Shown here one piece after another: positions 44,786 through 52,513 of a DNA stretch of 64,000 nt. This DNA comes from Rhodococcus oxybenzonivorans. Lineage in GTDB: Bacteria; Actinomycetota; Actinomycetes; Mycobacteriales; Mycobacteriaceae. A model generated the notes under the pieces. It saw only the letters and a program-made list of their open reading frames with translations, was not told the origin of the DNA and did not search any database. The DNA is taken from positions 6,138,001 through 6,202,000 of the forward strand of contig NZ_CP021354.1 of NCBI RefSeq assembly GCF_003130705.1. The letters run 5' to 3'. The position numbers and the translations under genes were made by a program. Each line of letters opens with the position of its first letter. Within the stretch, counting starts at the first letter, position 1.

Positions 44786-45320
44786 ATGAACGTGGCACAG
44801 GCGCCGGAGCGCGAACGCAGCGCGGCGACAAGCGAGCGCGAACAGAATTCGACCGGGGGCGAACGCTCACTGAACGGCTACGCGGCGACGATGGCCGCGT
44901 ACACCTTCGTCGTCGCCGTGGTCACGGTGTTCGGCGCTCTCACCAACCGGCAACTCCCGCGTGCGATGACCGTGCGAGAACTCGTCATCACCGCGTTTGC
45001 GGCGCACAAACTTTCCCGCACGGTGACCAAGGACGCCGTCACCACGCCGCTCCGCGCACCGTTCACCCAGCATGCCGGGGACGGGGGGCCCGGCGAGGTG
45101 ATGGAGAAGCCGCAGGCCTCCGACGGCGTCAAGCACAGCATCGGCGAACTGCTGACCTGCCCGTTCTGCTTCGATGTCTGGGTGATCACCGGTTTCACCA
45201 TCGGGCACGTCTTCGCCCCCCCGCGTGACACGCATGGTGGCCGATGCGATGGCGGCTCTGGCCGGCGCGGACTTCCTGCAACTCGCGTACGCCACCGCCC
45301 AACAGGTGGCGGAAGGCTAG
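44786..45320 (+). pseudogene. DUF1360 membrane protein, frameshifted in a C7 run
   Basis: The intact part (44786 to about 45215) has an N-terminal helix (AAYTFVVAVVTVFGAL), KLSRTVTKDAVTTPLRAPFT and the cysteine motif LLTCPFCFDVW of DUF1360. At 45216-45222 there are seven Cs; with six, the frame would continue PRVTRMVADAMAALAGADFLQ to a TAG at 45318-45320, exactly the expected C-terminal helix. As written the frame goes on to 45349 with a non-family tail. Either one C is an assembly error or the gene is inactive or phase-variable. Confidence 0.75.
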
Positions 45321-45381
45321 TTCGCGGCCCGGCCGGCGGACAGCGGTGAAGTTGTCGACGATGTCCGACGCGATTTCCCGC

Positions 45382-45561
45382 AGTTCACGTTGATCGAGAA
45401 TTGCGCCACAGCGTCATCGTCGACGCGCCGCCGCAGCGGGCGGTGTCCCTCAATCAGGGCTCCACCGAGATCCTGCTCTCGCTCGGGCTGGCCGACCGGA
45501 TGGCCGGAACCGCCACCTGGGCCGACCCGATCCGCGCGAACCCGGCCGAAGGTGAACGGTG
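45382..45561 (+). pseudogene. Fragment of an iron-siderophore/B12-type ABC binding protein (FecB/BtuF-like)
   Basis: FPQFTLIENC in one frame continues in another as VIVDAPPQRAVSLNQGSTE and ILLSLGLADRMAGTATWADP, the N-terminal lobe of periplasmic binding proteins of the FecB/BtuF type. The match ends near 45548, where a PCuAC-like remnant on the other strand begins. The signal peptide and the rest of the protein are absent. Confidence 0.65.
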
Positions 45562-45905
45562 TTGTCAGGCCCGGTTGCAGCCCGCCGGGCACGGTGAGCT
45601 GCACGGTGATCGGCTCGTCGGGGGCGGCCGGTTCGGTCAGCTGCTCGACCGGCTGCCCGGAGGCCAATGCCGTTCCCGGTGCAGCGTGAGCGCGGCGGGC
45701 GGTGCGAGAATGTTCACGGCGTCGGCCGCGGATTTGATGGACACCAGCCGGTCGGTGAGGCTGCGGCTGGCGTTGACGACGGTGAACGCCAGCCGGGCGC
45801 GGTCGGCGGGATCATGCTCGAGGTAGATGTTGTGCACCTAAATGTCCCGATCTCGAGGCTGCTGCCGTTCACCGCGGACACCTGATCGGAGGTCTGCAAC
45901 ATTCG
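45530..45905 (-). pseudogene. Remnant of a PCuAC-like (copper chaperone) lipoprotein
   Basis: Successive minus-strand frames give QTSDQVSAVNGSSLEIG, then MHNIYLEHDPADRARLAF to NILAPPAALTLH, then ASGQPVEQLTEPAAPDEPIT and VPGGLQPGLTTPFTF. These read as consecutive parts of one PCuAC/DUF461-type secreted protein, broken by at least two frameshifts and lacking its signal peptide. The 3' end is cut where the FecB-like fragment starts. Confidence 0.6.
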
Positions 45906-46113
45906 GTGGCCGGGTGAAGCCCGGCTCGATGAGCATGTCGATGTCCGCGCAGCCGTCGTCACCGAACACCGCCGAGTCGGTATGCCAGGCCAGGCTGACG
46001 TTCGCAGAAGCGCGTGTTCGAGGATCAGGAATTAGTACTACTTGCGCCATCAGTTGTTTCATCCGTCGCTCGCGCGATCGGGGACAGACCAGGAAGCGGT
46101 CGCGGCCACCTGA
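45906..46113. other. Interval with unidentified coding debris
   Basis: A minus-strand frame reads VSLAWHTDSAVFGDDGCADI and LIEPGFTRPPNV, which looks protein-like but has no start, no recognised family and leads directly into the PCuAC remnant. It may be part of the same decayed cluster. Nothing else is seen. Confidence 0.35.
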
Positions 46114-46590
46114 TCAGGAAGTGTTCGTGCGGGCGTCGGCGCGACTTCCGCGTGTGAGCAGGATTCCGAGCATGATCATGCCTGCGCCGAGAGTGAAGTG
46201 GAGCCAGTCGTCGGCGGAGTTGAGTGGAATGAAATTGGCGGATTCGTCCTTGTCGATCACCAACCCGAAAACCCATAATCCCAGGTAAATGAAGCCACCG
46301 AGGAGTAAGTAGATCCCGGCGGCTGACGCCAGGCGGGCAGCGGCGATACCGGCAACACCGAAGACTATGTGAACGATATTGTGGAGCACGGATACCTGAA
46401 ACAGACCCACCAGCATCGCGCCGGAGTCATGCCCAGCGCCCGCGAGCTGGTCGAGGTTGGAGGTGACTCCAGGAATGAAACCGAGGATGCCGACGAGTAG
46501 GAACACCGCACCTAGAACCAACGAGGCGGCCTGCACTGGGGTGGAGGTCATCGAGTTTCGAGTCGGGCGAGATCGGGGAGTTGCCATCAT
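46114..46590 (-). CDS. DUF4383 membrane protein
   Basis: A 158-residue protein with four hydrophobic helices: VLGAVFLLVGILGFIPGVTS, HNIVHIVFGVAGIAAA, LLLGGFIYLGLWVFGL and HFTLGAGMIMLGILL. The FIPG, LHN.VH and ANFIP.N..D.WLH motifs define DUF4383, common in actinobacteria and of unknown function. ATG 46590 has AAGGGA upstream. A clear paralogue lies at 56295-56750. Confidence 0.85.
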   Translation of the reverse strand: MMATPRSRPTRNSMTSTPVQAASLVLGAVFLLVGILGFIPGVTSNLDQLAGAGHDSGAMLVGLFQVSVLHNIVHIVFGVAGIAAARLASAAGIYLLLGGFIYLGLWVFGLVIDKDESANFIPLNSADDWLHFTLGAGMIMLGILLTRGSRADARTNTS

Positions 46591-47241
46591 GCGTCCCTTC
46601 GCGCAGTCGGTGCAAGATGTGTCTCTCCGAACGAGGGTTTCCTCTGCGTGCCGCGGGCAAACCGCGAGTGACCTGATTGCGTCCCTCTTTGGTGGAGTGG
46701 CACCCACGTTGCAGTCGAAGTCCGTTCATCGAAAGTGACCAGAATCTACTGCTCCTTGCTTGCAGCCGCGACGCGTAGTGAAGTAGCGAAGCACCGGCAC
46801 CTTTCGAGATCGCAAACACTAGGGCGGCGTCCCGGCAGGATGTTCCCGGCTGAGGAGTAATCCAGACGGATTCGGGTATCCGACTTGTGTGCTGCCGCGA
46901 AATCACGGACTGCAACCGCCGCGACAGCCACACCCTCCGGCCGTCTAACCCCTTCGGCTGGAGGGTTCGTACGATTTCGCCGTATAGACACGTCCAAGCC
47001 CGGCCATTCAGCGAAAATCGTCTCGGCGTTCGCAGTGTGGTGGGTAAGGCAGTGATCCAATACCGCGGGCCGTGGCGGTATTGGATGCTCTTTGCCACAC
47101 CAGTGTGGGTAGCCAGCGTGCACAGTTCGGCCTCACCGGATCGTCACAGAGGTCGGCGAAACTGCCCATCAAGCGTCCTCAGCACTGTCACGACGATTGC
47201 GGAAGGCTCGGGCGTGACCACAGACCGCCGGCCTGGGGCAG
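46591..47241. other. 650-base interval with a long hairpin
   Basis: No reading frame here is convincing. A perfect 12-bp inverted repeat, ATCCAATACCGC at 47055-47066 and GCGGTATTGGAT at 47075-47086, could fold into a stable hairpin with an eight-base loop; it has no T run and lies 150 bases beyond the MerR gene end, so it may be a terminator for that gene or a small-RNA element. Confidence 0.45.
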
Positions 47242-47658
47242 CTACGGTACTTCGGTGGTCGCATTGTCGGCGAGTAGTGCGGTCAACTCTTCAGCGTAGG
47301 CCAGTTGTGTGCGGAGTTTGCGACAACTTTCCTCGGCCCGCGTGTGGCAGTCGGTGACGAATGCCTGGGCGTCGGCGCGTTCGTCGGCTGCGGGGTCGGA
47401 CGCCAGAATTTCGAGCGAGTCGAGGAGCTGGCGCATCTCGTCGAGGGTGAATCCGAGCGGCTTCATCCGCCGGATGACGAGCAGGCGTTGGACATCCGCA
47501 TCGGTGTAGAGGCGGAAGCCGCCGGCACTGCGTTCAGAAGGCCGTACCAGGCCGACCTCGTCGTAGTGGCGGATCGTCTTGATCGACAGTTCGGTGCGTT
47601 CGGCGACCTCACCGATCTGCATGTGCCGCAATGCCGAACCCTCGAGGCGGTCCGTCAT
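47242..47658 (-). CDS. MerR family transcriptional regulator
   Basis: A 138-residue MerR protein from ATG 47658 (AAAGGTGAG upstream): HTH and wing MQIGEVAERTELSIKTIRHYDEVGLVRPSERSAGGFRLYTDADV, then a long dimerisation helix. It has two C-terminal-half cysteines but not the metal-binding pattern of MerR, ZntR or CueR. The gene follows the SulP transporter by 40 bases on the same strand, so it probably regulates that operon, perhaps at the dyad upstream of the transporter. Confidence 0.88.
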   Translation of the reverse strand: MTDRLEGSALRHMQIGEVAERTELSIKTIRHYDEVGLVRPSERSAGGFRLYTDADVQRLLVIRRMKPLGFTLDEMRQLLDSLEILASDPAADERADAQAFVTDCHTRAEESCRKLRTQLAYAEELTALLADNATTEVP

Positions 47659-47698
47659 CTGCTCACCTTTCTCTGCATTCGTCCGGGCACTGATGATG

Positions 47699-49204
47699 TC
47701 AGTGCTCCGCACCCATCTGCCCGCTCAGGCGCACGTGGCGTTCGGCGGAGGAGGCGTTGAGGCCGACGATCTCCGCCTGCTTGCCCTTGGCAGCGTATTT
47801 CGTGGTGATCGCGTCGAGGGTCGCGACGGTCGAGGCGTCCCAGATGTGGGAGTCGGACAGGTCGATGACGACATTCTCCGGATCGCTGACGTAGTCGAAC
47901 TGGTAGATCAGGTCGTTGCTCGAGGCGAAGAACAGTTCGCCGCGCACCTTGTAGATGCGGGTGTTCTCGTCGGGGTGGGCGACGTCCACGACCTCGGTCA
48001 GGTGCGCGACCCGGCGGGCGAAGAGCACCATTGCGGTGATCACACCGACGATCACCCCGTAGGCGAGGTTGTGGGTGGCGACGGTGACCGCGACGGTCGC
48101 AAGCATGACGGATGTTTCGCTGCGGGGCATGCGCCGCAACGTCTTCGGGGCGATGCTGTGCCAGTCCAGGGTGCCGACCGAGACCATGATCATCACCGCG
48201 ACCAGGGCGGCCATCGGGATCAGCGCGACGATGTCGCCGAGTCCGACGACGAGGATCAGCAGGAACACCCCGGCCAGGAAGGTGGAGATGCGGGTGCGGG
48301 CTCCGGAGACCTTGACGTTGATCATGGTCTGGCCGATCATGGCGCAGCCGCCCATACCGCCGAACAGGCCGGTGACCAGGTTCGCGATCCCCTGCCCCCA
48401 GCCCTCGCGAGTCTTGTCCGAGTGGGTATCGGTGATGTCGTCGACCAGCTTCGCGGTCATCAACGATTCGAGCAGCCCGACCAGGGCCATCGCCAACGCG
48501 TAGGGGGCGATGATCGACAGCGTGTCCATGGTGAACGGCACGTTCGGGATCACCCAGGTCGGCAGCGAAGACGGCAGCTCGCCTTCGTCGCCGACGTTAG
48601 GGACGTTCAGCGCGAAGATCACGGTGGCGGCGGTGAGCAGCACAATGGCCACCAGCGGGGCGGGGATCGCGGTGGTGAGCTTGGACAGGAACACCATGAT
48701 CAGCAGTCCGGCCGCGACCATCGGATAGACCAGGGCGGGCACGTCGATCAGGTGTGGCAGTTGCGCGGTGAAGATCAAGATCGCGAGGGCGTTGACGAAG
48801 CCGATCATCACACTGCGCGGGATGAATCGCATCAGTTTCGCGACCCCGAGCAGGCTCAGGACGATCTGCAGCACACCGGCCAGCAGGACGGCGGCGATCA
48901 GGTAGTCCAGACCGTATTCACGCGAGAGCGGCGCGACGACGAGGGCGATCGCACCGGTCGCCGCCGAGATCATCGCGGGACGGCCGCCGACGAAAGCGAT
49001 GGTCACCGCCATGGTGAAGGAGGCGAACAGACCCACGCGGGGGTCCACGCCTGCGATGATCGAGAACGAGATCGCTTCCGGGACGAGGGCCAGCGCGACC
49101 ACCAGTCCGGCCAGTACCTCAGTCTTCAATCGGCGTGGTGACCGCAAGGCGGCCCGCACCGATCCTTCATCACGAATATGGTCGTCTAGCTGCTGTGTGG
49201 CCAC
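47699..49204 (-). CDS. SulP-family anion transporter with C-terminal STAS domain
   Basis: About 501 residues from GTG 49204 (CGGAGCC upstream; the open frame reaches 49270). It has ten or more hydrophobic helices starting EVLAGLVVALALVPEAISFS, the SulP signature region, and a C-terminal STAS domain with VVIDLSDSHIWDASTVATLD. The family carries sulfate, bicarbonate or other anions with H+ or Na+. Context of pH and ion genes does not decide the substrate. Confidence 0.9.
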   Translation of the reverse strand: MATQQLDDHIRDEGSVRAALRSPRRLKTEVLAGLVVALALVPEAISFSIIAGVDPRVGLFASFTMAVTIAFVGGRPAMISAATGAIALVVAPLSREYGLDYLIAAVLLAGVLQIVLSLLGVAKLMRFIPRSVMIGFVNALAILIFTAQLPHLIDVPALVYPMVAAGLLIMVFLSKLTTAIPAPLVAIVLLTAATVIFALNVPNVGDEGELPSSLPTWVIPNVPFTMDTLSIIAPYALAMALVGLLESLMTAKLVDDITDTHSDKTREGWGQGIANLVTGLFGGMGGCAMIGQTMINVKVSGARTRISTFLAGVFLLILVVGLGDIVALIPMAALVAVMIMVSVGTLDWHSIAPKTLRRMPRSETSVMLATVAVTVATHNLAYGVIVGVITAMVLFARRVAHLTEVVDVAHPDENTRIYKVRGELFFASSNDLIYQFDYVSDPENVVIDLSDSHIWDASTVATLDAITTKYAAKGKQAEIVGLNASSAERHVRLSGQMGAEH

Positions 49205-49367
49205 CAAGGCTCCGTTCGCATGGCGCGGTGACGCCGATGCCGTAGATGTTCGGTCGGCGCATCGCTGCACCGATCGAGGGGAAGCGACATCACCGTCGAG
49301 TGCCAGAATTCTGTCGCAGCCCGCGCGTGTGGCGGGTCTTCGCCGGATTCACCGACCGGAGGCACTG

Positions 49368-49385
49368 TACCCTCCCGTAAGGGTA
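49368..49385. promoter_or_regulatory. Dyad upstream of the SulP/MerR operon
   Basis: TACCCT (49368-49373) and AGGGTA (49380-49385) form an 18-base dyad, 164 bases upstream of the transporter start. MerR regulators bind such compact dyads between -35 and -10 boxes, so this is a candidate site, though the promoter boxes themselves are not clear. The rest of 49205-49523 shows no gene. Confidence 0.35.
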
Positions 49386-49631
49386 GAGTGCGAATCGGTA
49401 CCCGCCTCGGTTGAGCGTCTCCCGGAAAACTTGTGTGAGTGGCATCGGCTGGTGGCACAGTGCACATTGATCGCGCGGTGTCGCGATAGAGTGAAGTCGG
49501 TGCGCCGGGAAGTCTGGTCGGCAATGGTTTCGCGACATCCCGACCAGGACAGGACTGAGCATGCGTACCGAGCCATCCGTAGCGCCCTCCCGCCCAGCGA
49601 ACAACATTTCGTCTGCTATCGGGCGGCGAAC

Positions 49632-50540
49632 ATGAAGCGCCTTCCCATCGCCACCCACGGGATCTACCGCGACGACGAAGACTGTGTTCCGGTCCGCCGT
49701 GCATGCCGCGAGAGTCTCGAACGCTGGCACGTGCCCCACGCCCTTCTGCGACTCGAAACCTCGCTGGGGGCAACGACAGTCCTGACCGCCGGCACCAATA
49801 CGGGCAGGCCACCGGTCGTGTTGCTACCCGGGGCGGGCCTGAGTGCCGCCAGCACTGTGGCGACTGTCTGCGCATTGTATGAGCACCACCGGGTCCTCGT
49901 TCCCGACCTGCCCGGGGAACCCGGATTGAGTTCGTCGCGGCGCCCGCACCGGCACGCGTACGACGTGTACGGGCGTTGGCTCGACGAGCTGATCCCGCAG
50001 CTGCGCCCTGAGCCGGTGATCGTGGTCGGCCACGCTCTTGGCGCCGCTATTGCACTTGCCGCCACGCCGAGTGATCGCTTCGCCGGACTGGTGTTGGTCA
50101 ACCCCGCAGGCATCACCGCGATCAAACGCACCTGGCAGCTGACCCGGTTGCGCACGAAGTGGATGCTCCACCCCACCCTCGACAACAGCGAACAACTCCT
50201 GAGATACCTGAGTGGATCCCCGTTCACCCCGGACATGAGCCTGGTCTGTTGGTACAGCATGATTGCTGAGCACTGTTTCCCCGGCAGGCTCCCGCGCCGA
50301 CTGCCCGCGCGGATGATCCGCCGCTGGGCCGGAGAAGTTCCGGTCATCGTCGCCGACGGTGAGTGCGATCCACTGCTCGACCGGAACCGCCTGCGCCGAC
50401 GAGCACGGTCCCTGCTCGGGGTCGAGGTTCAGCTCCTGGCCGGGTGCGGGCATCTCGGTTTACGTGAGGCCCCCGCATCGGTGGCCACGCTGATCTCCGC
50501 ACTTCCTGCGCCCGGTTTGCACCATAAAGGATCCGTGTAA
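49632..50540 (+). CDS. Alpha/beta hydrolase-fold protein with altered nucleophile
   Basis: A 302-residue protein (ATG 49632; ATG 49524 would add 36 residues) with the fold's markers: VVLLPGAGLSAAS oxyanion region, VLVPDLPGEPGLSSSRRP, a late Asp in VADGECDPLLD and His in GCGHLGL. The nucleophile elbow GxSxG reads GHALG, so the catalytic serine is Ala135. The codon is GCT, two or more plausible changes apart from most serine codons by one base (TCT). Either the protein is a non-hydrolytic binder or the base is wrong. Confidence 0.75.
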   Translation: MKRLPIATHGIYRDDEDCVPVRRACRESLERWHVPHALLRLETSLGATTVLTAGTNTGRPPVVLLPGAGLSAASTVATVCALYEHHRVLVPDLPGEPGLSSSRRPHRHAYDVYGRWLDELIPQLRPEPVIVVGHALGAAIALAATPSDRFAGLVLVNPAGITAIKRTWQLTRLRTKWMLHPTLDNSEQLLRYLSGSPFTPDMSLVCWYSMIAEHCFPGRLPRRLPARMIRRWAGEVPVIVADGECDPLLDRNRLRRRARSLLGVEVQLLAGCGHLGLREAPASVATLISALPAPGLHHKGSV

Positions 50541-50632
50541 ACACTCGTCGACCAGTTCGACCTCCATTGTTTCCGCGCGGATCGTGGGCGGAAACCTCCG
50601 GGCCCGTGGTGCTCCCACCTGTATGTGTCGAT

Positions 50633-50790
50633 CGGCACCTGGGCCGCGGACGGGCTGCTCGCGATCTTCCGCTTCGCCGTCGGCCTCGAGCTCAAACGCG
50701 TGTTTGTGGGCCAGGGGCCTACGTGATCCACGGCGGCCGTGCTACCGATCGCCGCGGCGGTCGGGGATGGTTCTGCCAGCAGTAGTTCGC
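50633..50790 (+). pseudogene. nhaA: NhaA Na+/H+ antiporter remnant
   Basis: [20 protein letters not shown] is the NhaA segment around helix II; the following LRDPRR and AAVLPIAAAVG pieces are the next NhaA motif but lie in two other frames. Only some 50 residues of the roughly 400 remain. It ends four bases before the stop of the convergent CPA2 antiporter gene. Bases 50541-50632 show nothing more. Confidence 0.7.
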
Positions 50791-50793
50791 GTT

Positions 50794-52443
50794 TCACGAA
50801 TCCGTGTCGGCGTCTTTCGCGAGGAGCTGGTCGAGCGCCTGGGTCGCGGCGTCGGCGGCGAGAGAGAAGGGTTCGAGGATCACCTCGGTACCGGCGGCGA
50901 GTAATTGTTCGGCGTCGTGGACGGTGTGGGCGGTCAGGGCGATGTGTCCGCGGTATTGGTGGTGGTGCAGGGCGTGCAGGAGCGCCAGATTGGTATCGAG
51001 CAACGGGATGGTGCTGATCACGAAGCGGGCCTGGTTCAAAGGCAGCGTTTCGAGGAAATGCACGTCCTCGGCGCTGCCGTAGACCGCGGTGACCCCGTCG
51101 CGGCTGTTGGCACCGACCCGGTGGGGGTCGAAATCGACCGCTAACACCGAGTGCCCGGCACGGCTGAGATGATCGGCGATGTGTCGGCCGAAGCGGCCGA
51201 GCCCATAGAGAATCGCGTAGACCTCGGCATCCTCGTCGGCGATGTCGACTGCTTGGGTTCTGGTGCGCTCGAACACCTTCAACCACCGCTCGAGCCGGTG
51301 GTAGAGCTGATGTGAGTACAGGATCAGGTAGGTGGAACCGCCGATGGTGAGGAGTCCGACGACCGTGATCAGGCTGACGGTGGCGGTGCTGATGTGGCCG
51401 AGGCCGAGGCCCAGGGCGGCCAGGATGAGGGAGAACTCGGAAATCTGGGCCACGGTCAACCCGGCGAGGAACCCGACCCGCACGGGGTAGCGCATCGCGG
51501 CCATGATGAGCACGACGATCAGTGGGTTTCCGATGAGCACGAACAGTGAGAAGATGGCTGCCTCGGGAATTTGGTCGGCGGCGTGGGTAAATTCCAGCCG
51601 TGATCCCAGGTCCAGGAAGAAGAACAGCAACAGGAAGTCACGCAGGCTGACCAGCCGTGCCCCGAGTGCGTCCCGGTACGGGGTGCTCGCCAGGGATACC
51701 CCGGCCAGGAAGGCGCCCACTTCGGAGCTGAAACCGAGTGTGTCGCTCACCGCGGCGATCGAGACAGCGTAGGACACCCCGAACAGCACGAGCAGTTCCT
51801 GGGATCGGGCGATGTGGTGCAGCAGCCAGGGCAGCACGTAGCGCATCAGCACGGCGACGGCGGTGAGCAGGCCGAGGCCCTTGGCGATGACCAGCGTGAT
51901 GTTCAGTGCCAGGCTGTCCCCGCTCTGCCGTCCGAAGACGTTGAGAGCGATCATCACCAGCACCACGACGATGTCCTGGACGATCAGGAAACCGACCGCG
52001 ATCCGCCCGTGGAGCTGTTCTAGTTCACGTTTGTCCGACAGCAGCTTCACGATGATGATCGTCGAGGAGAAGGTAAGAGCGACCGCGACATACAGTGCGG
52101 TCACCGAGTCCATTCCCAAAGCGATCGCGATCAGGTACCCGACCACGGAGGTGAACAGGACCTGCCCGAGACCGGTGGCCAGGGCGACCGGCCCGGTGCT
52201 GCGGATCAGGTGCAGGTCGAGCTTCAAACCGACCAGAAACAGCAAGATGGCGATGCCGAGGCGTGCCAGAAGCTCGATCGTGCTGTCGGCGACCACCCAG
52301 CCGGTTCCGGCCGGTCCGACCAGGATGCCGACTCCGATGAATGCGACGATCATCGGCTGCCGCAGCCGGGTGGCCAGCAATCCTGCGCACGCGGCGATGG
52401 CCAGGATGACCGCGATCAGCGCGAACTCGTGTAGATCCGCCAT
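50794..52443 (-). CDS. CPA2-family cation/proton antiporter with TrkA-N domain (KefB-like)
   Basis: A 549-residue membrane protein from ATG 52443 (AAGGGA upstream). Residues 1-380 hold 11-13 helices with the CPA2 core (GPAGTGWVVADS, LFLVGLKLD, FSSTIIIVKLL, SSEVGAFLAGVSLA); residues about 410-530 are a Rossmann-type TrkA-N domain (YAILYGLGRFGRHIADHL). It exchanges K+ or Na+ for H+ under nucleotide control. Confidence 0.9.
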   Translation of the reverse strand: MADLHEFALIAVILAIAACAGLLATRLRQPMIVAFIGVGILVGPAGTGWVVADSTIELLARLGIAILLFLVGLKLDLHLIRSTGPVALATGLGQVLFTSVVGYLIAIALGMDSVTALYVAVALTFSSTIIIVKLLSDKRELEQLHGRIAVGFLIVQDIVVVLVMIALNVFGRQSGDSLALNITLVIAKGLGLLTAVAVLMRYVLPWLLHHIARSQELLVLFGVSYAVSIAAVSDTLGFSSEVGAFLAGVSLASTPYRDALGARLVSLRDFLLLFFFLDLGSRLEFTHAADQIPEAAIFSLFVLIGNPLIVVLIMAAMRYPVRVGFLAGLTVAQISEFSLILAALGLGLGHISTATVSLITVVGLLTIGGSTYLILYSHQLYHRLERWLKVFERTRTQAVDIADEDAEVYAILYGLGRFGRHIADHLSRAGHSVLAVDFDPHRVGANSRDGVTAVYGSAEDVHFLETLPLNQARFVISTIPLLDTNLALLHALHHHQYRGHIALTAHTVHDAEQLLAAGTEVILEPFSLAADAATQALDQLLAKDADTDS

Positions 52444-52513
52444 GCTCGATCCCTTCACACGCGCCCGGTCGACGCGGCAAACCCCAGCGGCCGCGTCACT
52501 TCCGGGGAGAATG

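Noticed and set aside
47579..49141. 520-codon open frame antisense to the SulP transporter
   Set aside because: Composition of His, Asp, Gln and Gly typical of antisense to membrane helices; no ribosome site.
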